A stretch of DNA of 64,000 bases, from NCBI GenBank assembly GCA_036677085.1, contig JAKFFI010000006.1, forward strand, positions 1 to 64,000, written 5' to 3'. The notes beneath the pieces were generated by a model. It was not told where the DNA came from. It searched no databases and saw only the letters and a program-made list of their open reading frames with translations. The first letter of the stretch is position 1, and each line of letters begins with the position of its first letter. Positions 43,392 to 53,328 of the stretch are shown here, in pieces. The position numbers were made by a program, and so were the translations under genes. The stretch is from JAGPUQ01 sp036677085. GTDB lineage: Bacteria > Pseudomonadota > Gammaproteobacteria > Pseudomonadales > Porticoccaceae.

Positions 43392-45385
43392 TGGAGCCGG
43401 TCTGGCAGATTCCCCGGCCCGCGCTGTTCTGGTTGCTGTTCACCCAGGTGGCGCTGGCCGGTCTGCACAGCGATCACCTGACGCTCTGGCTGCTCGGGGC
43501 GGGCGCCCTGGTGCTCGGCTGGCGCATCCAGATCTATCGCGGTCGGTGGCGCTACCCCGGTCCCTGGTCCAAGGCGGTGCTGGTACTCCTGTGCGGCGGC
43601 GCCATTCTCGCGTCCTACGGGCGCCTGCACGGACTGGAACCCATGGTGGCGCTACTGTGGAGTGGTTTCATTCTCAAGCTGCTGGAAATGCAGCGCCGCC
43701 GCGACGCCCTGATCCTGGTCTGCCTGGGCTATTTCGTCGCCGTCACCCAGTGCCTGTTCTCGCAAACGCCCGGCACGGCGCTCGCGACCCTGGGGGGCGT
43801 GTTTCTGGTCACCGTGGTGCTTGCCGCCCTGCACCGTCGCGCCGAGGCGGGTTACTGGCAACCCTTGCGCACCGCCGCCGTGCTGCTGGGGCAGGCCGTG
43901 CCACTGATGTTGATTCTGTTCCTGGTGATGCCCCGCCTGGGTTCGCTGTGGACCGTGCCGCAGCCGCGCCAGGGCGCAACCGGTGTCAGCGATTTGCTCG
44001 CGCCCGGCGACCTGAGCCGGTTGGGGGCTTCGGGGGAAGTGGCGTTTCGGGTGAAGTTTGACGGCGCGCCGCCGCCACACAACCAACTCTACTGGCGCGG
44101 CCTGGTGCTGGCGCGCTTCGATGGCAGGAACTGGTCGCGCATAGAACCTGGGCCCCTTCCCGGTCCCGGCGCGCCCCGGGGGGATGGCGCAGGGCCGCAG
44201 TCCCGGGAGGTTGCCGTGGAGCGACTCGGCGCGCCGCGGCGTTACCAGACCATTTTCGAGCCCTCGGGCGAGACCTGGCTGTTTGCCCTGGAAACGCCAG
44301 TCCCGGAGAGTGCAGACGTAACTCTCAATGATGACCTGACGCTGACCCGTGCGACCCCGCTGGTGTCCCGCTGGAGCCACAGTCTCACTTCGTGGATGGA
44401 CTACCGCGCCGCTGTCGAGGGGCTCGGGGACGGCCGCAGGGCCATGGCAACCGCACTCCCCGGCACCGCCAATCCGCGTACCCGCACGCTGGCCGCGCGC
44501 TGGCGCGGCGAAGTGGATTCCGATGCGGCCCTGGTCGAGCGTGTACTGGCGCTCTACAACCGCGACTATGTCTACAGCCTGGATGCGCCGCTGCTCGGCC
44601 GCGATTCGATCGATGAATTTCTCTGGCAGACCAGGCGCGGTTTCTGTGAGCATTTTGCCAGCAGCTTTGTCTTCATCCTGCGCGCCGCCGGGGTTCCGGC
44701 CCGGGTCGTGGTCGGCTACCAGGGCGGCGAATACCATCCCGATGCCGGCTATCTGATCGTGCACCAATACGATGCCCACGCGTGGGCCGAAGTCTGGCTC
44801 GCCGGGCGCGGCTGGGTGCGGGTGGACCCGACCGCAGCCGTCGCGCCGGAACGGATCCAAACCAGCGTTGCCGACCTGCTGGGCGGCGAGCGGCAATTCC
44901 TTGCGGATTCCCCGCTGTCCCTCCTGCGCTTCCGGGGGATTCGCTGGGTCGATCGGCTGCGCCTGCAGTTCGATTACGCCGATTACCTGTGGGCGCAATG
45001 GGTGCTGGGCTATGAATATCGGCAGGAGCGCCTGTTGACCGGATGGCTCGGTGCCTGGGATCCCTGGCGGCTGGGGTTTTTCGTGCTTGGTGCCGGGGCC
45101 CTGGCGTTGCTGCCGGTTCTGCTCGGGCAATTGCGGGTGGCGCGACGGTTGCCGCGTCCGCCCCTGGAGCAGTTGTTCGAACGCTACTGCCGCCAGCTCG
45201 AGCAGTGCGGCGTGACGCGTGCGCGGGGGGAGGCGCCGCGCGCGCTGGCGGAGCGCGTGGCGCGGGAACGCCCCGATCTGGCCGCCGCTGCCGCCGCCAT
45301 CAGCGGGTTGCTGGAGGCGGGCGTCTATGGCGGGGCAAAGCCGGATCTGGCCGACCTCCGGCGGCGGATTCGGCGCCTCGGATAA
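43391..45385 (+). CDS. Transglutaminase TgpA family membrane protein
   Basis: This 664-residue protein has about six N-terminal transmembrane helices, a periplasmic transglutaminase-like domain and a last helix near 565-585. The catalytic triad is Cys419 (in RRGFCEHFA), His463 (in DAHAWAEVWL) and Asp479 (in RVDPTAAV). It resembles Pseudomonas TgpA (PA2873), which is essential there. The substrate of this cysteine-protease-like domain is unknown. With MoxR and DUF58 it forms a conserved three-gene operon. Translation is coupled to the DUF58 gene. Confidence 0.92.
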   Translation: MEPVWQIPRPALFWLLFTQVALAGLHSDHLTLWLLGAGALVLGWRIQIYRGRWRYPGPWSKAVLVLLCGGAILASYGRLHGLEPMVALLWSGFILKLLEMQRRRDALILVCLGYFVAVTQCLFSQTPGTALATLGGVFLVTVVLAALHRRAEAGYWQPLRTAAVLLGQAVPLMLILFLVMPRLGSLWTVPQPRQGATGVSDLLAPGDLSRLGASGEVAFRVKFDGAPPPHNQLYWRGLVLARFDGRNWSRIEPGPLPGPGAPRGDGAGPQSREVAVERLGAPRRYQTIFEPSGETWLFALETPVPESADVTLNDDLTLTRATPLVSRWSHSLTSWMDYRAAVEGLGDGRRAMATALPGTANPRTRTLAARWRGEVDSDAALVERVLALYNRDYVYSLDAPLLGRDSIDEFLWQTRRGFCEHFASSFVFILRAAGVPARVVVGYQGGEYHPDAGYLIVHQYDAHAWAEVWLAGRGWVRVDPTAAVAPERIQTSVADLLGGERQFLADSPLSLLRFRGIRWVDRLRLQFDYADYLWAQWVLGYEYRQERLLTGWLGAWDPWRLGFFVLGAGALALLPVLLGQLRVARRLPRPPLEQLFERYCRQLEQCGVTRARGEAPRALAERVARERPDLAAAAAAISGLLEAGVYGGAKPDLADLRRRIRRLG

Positions 45386-45591
45386 TGCCCCGTGTGCCGC
45401 CGCGCGTCCCAACGCCCGGCGTTTTGCTCCACAATAGCAGCCGCCCCGGCGCCCGCGCGTTGCGGCACGCGCCAATCCTGCATCGAGAAATGCGATCGGC
45501 AAAACGCTCTGGTTCCCCGGAACCACCGGGTTGGCCGCGTCTGGTGCGGTCGGACGCAGACCGGGGAAAACACCATAATTAACGGGGTTTC

Positions 45592-46674
45592 ATGATGGGC
45601 TTTTGGGCGGAAGGTGGCGGTATCGGCGCGGTAACGCGCAGCGCGGCGGCGGTCGTGGTCGGGGCGCTGATGCTGGTGTTATCCGGTGCGGTGGCGGGGT
45701 CACCGGCGTTCGGCGCCACCGGGCAGTACACCCTCAAGGCGCAGCCGGTTGCGGACATGAAGTCGCTGTTTGCCATCGTGCAAACCGTGCGGGTGACACC
45801 CGCGCGCGCGCGGATCGGCGGCACCATCGTCGAGCTGCTCACCGACGAGGGCCAGATGGTCGAAGCCGGGCAGTTGCTGGCGCGGGTGCGAGATCCCAAA
45901 CAGGGTATGCAGATCGATGCCGCCCAGTCCAAGCTGCGCTCGCTCGAAGCGCAGCTGGAGCTGGCAACGACCACGCTCCAGCGCGTATCCACGCTTTACC
46001 AGGGCGGCAAGATCAGCAAGGCGGCTTTCGATGAGGCGCGGACCCAGGTGGATGTCATCACCGCCGACATTGCCGCCGCCAGGTCCGATCAGGCGGTGAT
46101 TCGCGAGGCGCAGACCGAGGGCCGGGTGCTGGCGCCGGTGCAGGGTCGCGTGCTCAAGGTCAATGTCACGCTGGGCGGTGTGATCCTGCCCGGAGAGGTC
46201 ATTGCCAACATCGCGGCCGAGAGCTATGTGCTGCGCCTGACGCTGCCCGAGCGCCACGCACGCTTCATCAAGCTGGGCGACAAAGTGCTGGTGGGCGACC
46301 GCGGCATGCTGGACCCGGCGTTCGCGCTGGAGCCGGGCGAACGCCGCGCCGGCCAGATCGTGCAGATTTATCCCGAGCTGGCCAACGGTCGTGTCGCCGC
46401 CGATGTGGAAGTGGCGGGATTGGGTGATTTCTTCGTCGGTGAACGCGTGCGGGTATGGGTGGCGTCCGATGCCCGGGACGCGCTTGTGGTGCCGCCCACG
46501 TACATCTACCAACGCTACGGCCTGAATTACGTGCGGTTGGCCAGTGGCGCCGAAGTCGTCGTGCAGCCTGGCATGAGGGTGGCAACGGGCGTGGAGATTC
46601 TTGCGGGGTTGCAGGAAGGCGACGTGCTGCTGGCGCCCTCATCGCCGGTTGATGCCGTCGGCGCGGAGCGCTGA
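45592..46674 (+). CDS. RND efflux periplasmic adaptor (membrane fusion protein)
   Basis: This 360-residue protein has a signal peptide with a hydrophobic core (AAAVVVGALMLVLSGAVAG), then a lipoyl-like segment (IGGTIVELLTDEGQMVEAGQ), an alpha-helical hairpin with LQRVSTLYQGGKISKAAFDEA, and a beta-barrel domain with VLAPVQGRVLKVNVTLGGVI. It lacks a lipobox cysteine, so it is probably anchored by its signal helix or soluble. It connects the inner-membrane pump downstream to an outer-membrane channel, which is absent here. A second in-frame ATG lies at 45595. Confidence 0.9.
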   Translation: MMGFWAEGGGIGAVTRSAAAVVVGALMLVLSGAVAGSPAFGATGQYTLKAQPVADMKSLFAIVQTVRVTPARARIGGTIVELLTDEGQMVEAGQLLARVRDPKQGMQIDAAQSKLRSLEAQLELATTTLQRVSTLYQGGKISKAAFDEARTQVDVITADIAAARSDQAVIREAQTEGRVLAPVQGRVLKVNVTLGGVILPGEVIANIAAESYVLRLTLPERHARFIKLGDKVLVGDRGMLDPAFALEPGERRAGQIVQIYPELANGRVAADVEVAGLGDFFVGERVRVWVASDARDALVVPPTYIYQRYGLNYVRLASGAEVVVQPGMRVATGVEILAGLQEGDVLLAPSSPVDAVGAER

Positions 46675-46676
46675 TC

Positions 46677-49600
46677 GTGGCGGAGCCGAATTTTTCCGGG
46701 CGGATCACTCAGGCATTTGCCCATTCCACGTTGACGCCACTGATCCTGGTGGTGTCTTTCGTGCTGGGTGCGATGGCGCTCACGAGCATGCCCCAGGAGG
46801 AAGATCCCCAGATCACGGTCCCCTTCGTCGATGTCTTCATCAGCACCTCGGGGCTGAAGGCCGACGCGGTCGTCGAGCTGGTGACCAAGCCTTTCGAAGA
46901 TATCCTCAAGGGTATCGACAACGTCGAGCACACCTATTCGACCACCCGGGACGACGGCGTGGTCTTCACCATCCGCTTCGACGCGCGCTTCGATGACGAC
47001 ATCGCGGTGGCGCGTGTCAACGATGCCATCGATGCCAACCGCTATCGCATGCCGCCGAACATTCAGGAACCCCTGGTGATCGGCCGCAGTATCGACGATG
47101 TCGCGGTGGTGGTGCTCACCCTGGCGCCGAAGCCCGGCAACGAAGGGCGCTGGCAGTGGGGTGCACTCTACGATCTCGCCGAAGAGCTGCAACACGAACT
47201 GGTCAAGGGCAGCAAAGTCGGGCTGACCTATATCGTGGGCGGCAAACCCCAGGAAGTGCGGATCGAACCCGACCCGGAACTGTTGTCGGTCTACGGCGTG
47301 ACGCTGAATCAACTGGTGGCCAAGATCCGCAGCGCGAATCAGACGTTCGTGGCCGGTGCTCTCAGTGGTGAAAACAAGTTGGTGCCGGTCATTGTCGGGC
47401 AGAACCTGCAGAACAATGCGGATATCGGCCTTCTGATCGTCACCACCCAGGACGGCAGACCGGTGTATGTGCGCGACGTGGCGCGGGTGGTTGTCGGCGA
47501 GAGCATCGCCACGCAGCGTGCCTGGCAGCTGACCCCGACCCTGGGGCCGGATGGTGAGCGGACCTTCCAGAGTCTGCCCGCCGTGACGCTGGCGATCGCC
47601 AAGCGCAAGGGCTCGAATGGTGTGCAGATCAGCGAAGACGTGCTGAAGCGACTCGATCTGATGCGCGGTCGGCTGATCCCCGCTGGCGTCGATGTCTCCG
47701 TCAGCCGCGACTACGGCGAGACCGCGCGGCACAAGTCTCACGAGATGATGCTTCACCTGGCCCTGGCGACCGTGGCGATCATCCTGATCATGGTCGCCTT
47801 TCTGGGTTGGCGCGAGGGCGTAGTGGTTTTGATCGTCATCCCGTCCACGATTTTGCTGACTTTTTCCGTGTGCTGGTTGTTCGGCATCACCCTCAACCGG
47901 CTGACCATGTACGGCATCATTTTTTCGGTGGCCATCCTCGCCGACGACGCCATCGTGATTACCGAGAACATATCGCGGCACTGGCGAATGTTGCATGGGC
48001 GCACCTGGACAGAAGCGGCAGTCGACGCGGTGGCGGAGGTGGGCAACCCCACCATCATCGCGACGCTCACGGTCGTCATGGCCATGTTGCCGCTGCTGTT
48101 CATCAAGGGATTTGTCGGCCCCTTTCTGCAACCCATTCCGGTTGCGGCCATCGCGGCGATGCTGTTTTCCCTGATGCTCGCGGTCACGGTAGCGCCCTGG
48201 GCGATGCTGCGACTCACTCATCGCAACGACGCTATGGAGTCGATCGGCGCGGACACTCGCGCGCATGCGATGGCGGGCACGTCGCATGATGACACTGAGG
48301 CCTCCGGCGGCATTTTCGGCAAACTGTTCCGGCGCTGCGTCGGCGGTCTGCTGCTCACGCCGCGCCGGGCGCGGCTGACGTTTTTCGGCGTGGTGTTGCT
48401 GACCTTGCTTACCTTCCTGATGCCCTATTTCAAGCTGGTCCTGTTCAAGATCATGCCGTTTGACGACAAGCAGGACATCCAGATCCAGGTCGATCTGCCC
48501 GAGGGGTCGACCCTGGAGGCCACCGAGCGGGTTTTGAAACAACTGGCCGGACTGGTGAGTGATATCCCCGAAATCCAGAACATGCAGATCTATGCGGGTG
48601 GCACCGGCCCCTTCGATTTTTATGGGCTGGTGCGCCAGGACTACATGCGCAGTCTGCCCGAGCAGGGCGAACTGCGCCTGCGGCTGCTGTCGACCTGGGA
48701 CCGCGATCGCGAAAGTCACGATATCTCCCTCGTGATCCGCGAGCGCCTGAAAAGCCTGAACCTGCCGGAAAACGGCACGGTAAAAATTGTCGAGGCGCCG
48801 CCGGGACCGCCAGCGCCCTACATCGTCATCGCGGAAATTTACGGCCCGGACGCCGACGCGCGCCGGGCAACGGCGCGCCAGGTTCGCCAACTCATCGATC
48901 AGGTTCCCGAGCTTGCCCAAAGCGACGATTCCTTCGGCAACCCGACGCAACGGCTGCGGATTTCCATCGACCAGCCAAGCCTGGAGTTCCATCAGGTCGA
49001 CGAAGACGCTGTCTACAGCACGCTGAAGTTGCTGCTGAATGGGGAAGCCCTGGGCGTTTCGCAGCGCGGGGAGGGACAGCATCCGCTGCCGATCGTACTG
49101 CAGCAACCCAGGGAATCCCTGTTCCTCGGCGAGCGGCTGCTCTCCACGCCGATTCCTACCTTGACCGGCGAGCTGCGCGAACTGGGCGATGTCCTGCACA
49201 TCGAGTCTGAGCCGGCGTCCTACCCGGTGTTTCGCCGCGATGGTCGCTTCGCCGACATGGTCACCGCCGGGATTCGCGGCCTCCCCTATGACGCACCCAT
49301 GTACGCGCTGCACACCGTCGAACAACTCATCAAACAGGCGCCATGGCCGGGCGGCGAAACCCTGCCGGTGCGATATTTCGGGCAGCCGGACGATGAGAGC
49401 AAGCCCTCGCTGCTGTGGATGGGGGAGTGGGATGTGACCCGTGAAACCTTTGCACAACTGGGCGCGGCGTTCGGCTTTGCCGTGTTGGGGATTTATATCC
49501 TGGTCGTCGGCCAGTTCCGCAGCTTCAAAACGCCATTGGTGGTTTTGCTGCCGGTTCCCCTCAGTTTTTCCGGGATCATCGTCGGCCACTGGCTCATGGG

Positions 49601-49943
49601 CTCCACCTATTCCATGCCTTCGACCATAGGCCTCATCGCGTTGTCCGGAATCGTAGTGCGCAATTCGATTCTGTTGATCGAGTTTATCCAGGTGAACGTC
49701 CGCAACGGTGTCCCCATGCGGCAGGCCGCCCGTGAAGCAGGCGCCATTCGCGCCAAGCCCATCATCTTGACGGCGCTGGCGGGGATTGCCGGCGGGCTCT
49801 TCATTCTGCCCGACGCCATGCTGCACGGCATGGGCGTCGCGCTGATCTTTGGGCTGGTTTCGTCCACCGTGCTGACGCTGATCGTGATCCCGGCTGTCTA
49901 TGTGTGGTTGCGTGACGACGGCATCGCCATCGCGCCGAACTGA
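46677..49943 (+). CDS. RND family efflux permease
   Basis: This 1088-residue AcrB-like proton-drug antiporter has 12 transmembrane helices and two large periplasmic loops. TM4 holds the proton-relay Asp pair in ILADDAIVITEN (as AcrB D407/D408). In TM10 the position of AcrB K940 is Arg (GIVVRNSILLIEF). The N terminus SGRITQAFAHSTLTPLI is typical of the group annotated AcrB/HAE-1-like, with an insertion near residue 520-550. GTG at 46677 starts two bases after the adaptor stop. Substrate unknown. A long open frame on the minus strand is an antisense shadow. Confidence 0.93.
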   Translation: MAEPNFSGRITQAFAHSTLTPLILVVSFVLGAMALTSMPQEEDPQITVPFVDVFISTSGLKADAVVELVTKPFEDILKGIDNVEHTYSTTRDDGVVFTIRFDARFDDDIAVARVNDAIDANRYRMPPNIQEPLVIGRSIDDVAVVVLTLAPKPGNEGRWQWGALYDLAEELQHELVKGSKVGLTYIVGGKPQEVRIEPDPELLSVYGVTLNQLVAKIRSANQTFVAGALSGENKLVPVIVGQNLQNNADIGLLIVTTQDGRPVYVRDVARVVVGESIATQRAWQLTPTLGPDGERTFQSLPAVTLAIAKRKGSNGVQISEDVLKRLDLMRGRLIPAGVDVSVSRDYGETARHKSHEMMLHLALATVAIILIMVAFLGWREGVVVLIVIPSTILLTFSVCWLFGITLNRLTMYGIIFSVAILADDAIVITENISRHWRMLHGRTWTEAAVDAVAEVGNPTIIATLTVVMAMLPLLFIKGFVGPFLQPIPVAAIAAMLFSLMLAVTVAPWAMLRLTHRNDAMESIGADTRAHAMAGTSHDDTEASGGIFGKLFRRCVGGLLLTPRRARLTFFGVVLLTLLTFLMPYFKLVLFKIMPFDDKQDIQIQVDLPEGSTLEATERVLKQLAGLVSDIPEIQNMQIYAGGTGPFDFYGLVRQDYMRSLPEQGELRLRLLSTWDRDRESHDISLVIRERLKSLNLPENGTVKIVEAPPGPPAPYIVIAEIYGPDADARRATARQVRQLIDQVPELAQSDDSFGNPTQRLRISIDQPSLEFHQVDEDAVYSTLKLLLNGEALGVSQRGEGQHPLPIVLQQPRESLFLGERLLSTPIPTLTGELRELGDVLHIESEPASYPVFRRDGRFADMVTAGIRGLPYDAPMYALHTVEQLIKQAPWPGGETLPVRYFGQPDDESKPSLLWMGEWDVTRETFAQLGAAFGFAVLGIYILVVGQFRSFKTPLVVLLPVPLSFSGIIVGHWLMGSTYSMPSTIGLIALSGIVVRNSILLIEFIQVNVRNGVPMRQAAREAGAIRAKPIILTALAGIAGGLFILPDAMLHGMGVALIFGLVSSTVLTLIVIPAVYVWLRDDGIAIAPN

Positions 49944-50113
49944 CGGCTTGCACCGACATCGCGACCGATTTGGGCGCCCAAGCGGCGGTGCCGGCGTACG
50001 CCGCGCGGACTTCGGGGCGGCCTGAATGGCGCAGGACAGGTGTTCAGGCGCTGGATTTTGCCCCACAATCGCCCGCGATTTGCCCCTGTCCCACGGTTTG
50101 GAGCTTGCCTGTC

Positions 50114-50857
50114 ATGTTCGAATGGATCACCCAGCCCGAAGCCTGGATGGCGCTGGCCACCCTGACCGCGCTCGAAGTCGTGCTCGGCATCGACAACATC
50201 ATCTTTCTCGCGATTCTGGTGCAGCGGCTCCCCCCCGAGCAACAGAAGTCCGCGCGCTTTTTCGGTCTTACCCTCGCACTCGGTTTGCGACTGGTCCTGC
50301 TGACCTCGCTGGCCTGGCTGGTAAAGCTCACCGCCGACCTGTTCACGGTGCTGGGCCAGGGAGTCTCCGGGCGCGATCTGGTGTTGATCCTGGGTGGGCT
50401 GTTTCTACTGGTCAAAGCCACCATGGAAATCGGCCATGAGATGGATGTACGGGATGCGGCGCATGAGCTGGAAGTGCCGGGTCCGCCGGGGCGAAGCAAT
50501 TACCTGCTGATGCTGGTTCAGATCGGGCTGCTGGATCTGGTGTTCTCCCTGGATTCGGTCATCACGGCGGTCGGCATGGCCGATCACCTGCCGGTGATGG
50601 TGATCGCCGTGGTTATTGCGATTATTTTCATGATGCTGTTTGCCGGTGCCGTGGGCGATTTCATCGCCCGACACCCCACGTTGAAAATGTTGGCACTGTC
50701 GTTTCTGGTATTGGTGGGTACCGCGCTGATCGCCGATGGTCTCGACTTCCACATTCCCAAGGGTTACATCTACTTCGCGATGGCGTTCAGCTTCGGTGTC
50801 GAACTTCTCAATCAGCGCGTGCGCGCCCGCCGCGTTCGACATCGTCCCGATGCCTGA
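50114..50857 (+). CDS. TerC family integral membrane protein
   Basis: This 247-residue membrane protein has about seven helices and the two TerC signatures: LEVVLGIDNIIFLAIL near the N terminus and LDLVFSLDSVITAVGM in the second half, each with acidic residues thought to bind metal. Family members (YgdQ, YoaE, Alx-like) are linked to manganese export or metallation of exoproteins. ATG at 50114 follows GGAG by about ten bases. The frame from 49970 is not conserved. marC starts at the base after its stop codon. Confidence 0.87.
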   Translation: MFEWITQPEAWMALATLTALEVVLGIDNIIFLAILVQRLPPEQQKSARFFGLTLALGLRLVLLTSLAWLVKLTADLFTVLGQGVSGRDLVLILGGLFLLVKATMEIGHEMDVRDAAHELEVPGPPGRSNYLLMLVQIGLLDLVFSLDSVITAVGMADHLPVMVIAVVIAIIFMMLFAGAVGDFIARHPTLKMLALSFLVLVGTALIADGLDFHIPKGYIYFAMAFSFGVELLNQRVRARRVRHRPDA

Positions 50858-51511
50858 ATGTCCGCGCAGGTGAGTGCTGCGCTGGCGATGGCTCCGGTAG
50901 CCTTTGTGTTGCTGCTGGTGGTGATCGATCCCTTTGGGCTGACCCCGATGTTTTCCGCGTTGACGGCCGGAAAAACTGCATTGGAGCGGCGTCGCATCGC
51001 CATCCGGGCGGTGCTCATCGCGGCGGGAGTGATTGCCTTTTTCATCTTTGGCGGCGGCTGGCTGCTGGACTATCTCGGTATCGGCATGCCGGCGTTTCGC
51101 ATCGCCGGTGGCGTGCTGCTGTTCCTGATCGCCATGGACCTGCTGCTGGTACGTCACTCGGGGCTGAGTTCGGCCACGGAGCGGGAACAGAGCGAAGCCG
51201 CACGGCGTGCCGACATGGCGGTGTTTCCGCTGGCGATCCCCATGATCGCGGGACCCGGTACGCTGACCACCGTGATGCTGCTGACTCACGATCAGGGCAT
51301 CGCAACCGAACTGCTGATCCTGGCCCTGAGCCTGGTGGTGCTGGCCCTCACGCTGGCCATGTTTCTCTGCGCCGCGCGGGTGGAGCGGGTGCTGGGCGAG
51401 ACGGGCATCAACGTCATTACGCGGCTGCTGGGGCTGCTGCTCGCCGCGCTCGCGGTGCAGTTCGTGCTGGACGGGCTGCGCGCCGGCCTGCTCGGTCTCG
51501 CGGCAGGCTGA
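50858..51511 (+). CDS. MarC family integral membrane protein
   Basis: This 217-residue membrane protein has six helices and MarC hallmarks: VVIDPFGLTPMFSALT in the first helix, RIAGGVLLFLIAMDLL, and FPLAIPMIAGPGTLTTVML. Function is unknown. The name comes from an old and disproven link to multiple antibiotic resistance. It is tightly coupled to the TerC gene with zero intergenic bases. Confidence 0.88.
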   Translation: MSAQVSAALAMAPVAFVLLLVVIDPFGLTPMFSALTAGKTALERRRIAIRAVLIAAGVIAFFIFGGGWLLDYLGIGMPAFRIAGGVLLFLIAMDLLLVRHSGLSSATEREQSEAARRADMAVFPLAIPMIAGPGTLTTVMLLTHDQGIATELLILALSLVVLALTLAMFLCAARVERVLGETGINVITRLLGLLLAALAVQFVLDGLRAGLLGLAAG

Positions 51512-51657
51512 GCCGCTTTGCGCTGGGATAGGCGCACGGACCGGCTACGGCGAACGCTAGCGATCTTCGCCCCGCGTTGCGGTGAGTGCGAGTGGCGATT
51601 CCGCTGCCGCGGGGCGATTCCGGAGTCGAAGCGACTCCGCCATGATCCGGCGCGATT

Positions 51658-53328
51658 TCAGCTCAGGCGCATCCCCGGGTAATCATTCTCCGCGAGCGTC
51701 CTGCATTCCCGTCGGAACACCGGCGCCGGCGCCGCGTACAGCAGCAGTGCGCGGGGTTTGCCGGGAATGTTGCTGCCCATGATCCAGCTATCGGTTTTGC
51801 TCAATAGCGTCTTGTCGGCTTCTTGTTCTGCGTGGCGGGTCCATGCCGCTTCGGCCTCGGGTGTGGGCACTACCTCCCTGAGATTGTGCTCGCGCATGTA
51901 ACTCATGAGATCAGTCACCCAATCCACGGTGATCTGCGCGCAGCGGGGCAGATTGCAGAATGCGGCGTGGGGGCCGATGTGCATGAACATGTTGGGAAAG
52001 CCGCTGACCTGGAGGCCCATGAAGGTTTTCAGCTCGCGCGACCACTTGTTCTTGATGGAGCTGCCGTCCGGGCCGCGGATGTCGATGCGGGAAATGGCGC
52101 CGGTACCGGCATCGAAGCCGGTCGCGAAAATGATTACATCGAGTTCGTACTCGGCGGCTGTGGTCTTGATCCCTTTCGGCGTGATGCGCTCGATGGGGTT
52201 TTCGCGGATATCGACCAGGGTCACGTTGTCCTGGTTGTAGACCTCGTAATAGTTGGTCTCCATGGGCACACGGCGTTGGCCGAAGCCATGGGTGATGGGC
52301 ACCAGTTTCGCGGCGACGGCGGGATCCCTGACGCGCTCGCGAATCTTGCGGGCGACGAAATCCGACAGTAATTTGTTGGCCCGCATGTCGGTCATGACAT
52401 CGTGGAAATTGGCGAGCCAGATTGCGAAGCCACGACCATCATTCCAGAGCTTTTCGAAAACCGCTTCGCGCTCCTCGGCGCTGACATCGAACACCGAGCG
52501 CGGATCGAATTTGTGCATGAAGGCACCGGCGGTTTCGTCGCACAGCCGGAAAATTTCCGGGTAGCTGGCTTTCAACGCTGCCTGTTCTTCCGGTTGGATG
52601 GGCCCATTGTGCAGCGGCGCGCACCAGTTCGCGGTGCGCTGGAACACATGCAGACTGGCGGCGCCGGCGGCGAGGTGCGGAATCAATTGCACCGCCGTCG
52701 CGCCGGTACCGATGATGCCGACCCGCTTGCCCTGATAGACCGATTTGTCGCCGCCCAGGCCGTTGGGATCCTGGGGCCAGCGGGAGGTGTGCAGGGATTT
52801 TCCCTTGAAACTGTCGATGCCGGGGATGTCGGGAAACTGCGTCGCCGACAGCAGGCCGGTCGCCATTACCATGAAGCGGGCGCGAAGGGTTGCACCGGCC
52901 TCGGTGACAATGTCCCAGCAGTGCGCATCGGCATCGAAAGTTGCCGCCTTGACGCGCGTGTTGAACTGTATGAGCGGACGCAGGTTGAACTTGTCGGCAA
53001 CGTGATTCAGATAGGCCAGGGTCTCGGGTTGGGGTGCGAAATGTTCGCTCCAGTTCCATTCCTGCAGCAGTTCGTCCGAGAACGAATAGGCGTAGGTGTA
53101 ACTTTCGGAATCGAAGCGGGCGCCGGGATAGCGGTTCCAGTACCAGGTGCCGCCGACACCGCTGCCGGCTTCGACTCCCAGGACCGAAAAGCCGGCCTCG
53201 CGCAGTCGGTAGAGCTGGTACAGACCGGAAACGCCGGCGCCGATGACCACGGCGTCATACTGCGAGGCCGAACTGCTGGCGGGGCGGGGCGCGGACGTGC
53301 GGGTGGATGCTGCTGGTGCATTTGACAT
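51658..53328 (-). CDS. Second Baeyer-Villiger-type flavin monooxygenase
   Basis: This 556-residue protein, shorter than the 1873 gene product, has FAD-binding GAGVSG (30-35), GGTWYWNRYPGARFD (59-73), the Baeyer-Villiger motif FKGKSLHTSRWP (174-185) and GTGATA (207-212). The final residue of the motif is Pro rather than Asp, which the consensus allows. It probably oxygenates a cyclic or linear ketone. It is transcribed away from the acyl-CoA dehydrogenase operon, from a shared 322-base gap. Confidence 0.9.
   Translation of the reverse strand: MSNAPAASTRTSAPRPASSSASQYDAVVIGAGVSGLYQLYRLREAGFSVLGVEAGSGVGGTWYWNRYPGARFDSESYTYAYSFSDELLQEWNWSEHFAPQPETLAYLNHVADKFNLRPLIQFNTRVKAATFDADAHCWDIVTEAGATLRARFMVMATGLLSATQFPDIPGIDSFKGKSLHTSRWPQDPNGLGGDKSVYQGKRVGIIGTGATAVQLIPHLAAGAASLHVFQRTANWCAPLHNGPIQPEEQAALKASYPEIFRLCDETAGAFMHKFDPRSVFDVSAEEREAVFEKLWNDGRGFAIWLANFHDVMTDMRANKLLSDFVARKIRERVRDPAVAAKLVPITHGFGQRRVPMETNYYEVYNQDNVTLVDIRENPIERITPKGIKTTAAEYELDVIIFATGFDAGTGAISRIDIRGPDGSSIKNKWSRELKTFMGLQVSGFPNMFMHIGPHAAFCNLPRCAQITVDWVTDLMSYMREHNLREVVPTPEAEAAWTRHAEQEADKTLLSKTDSWIMGSNIPGKPRALLLYAAPAPVFRRECRTLAENDYPGMRLS

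Noticed and set aside
46527..50066. 1179-residue open frame on the minus strand opposite the RND permease
   Set aside because: It is rich in His, Gln, Arg and Gly without domains, fully antisense to an obvious RND gene; long antisense frames are expected at this GC content.
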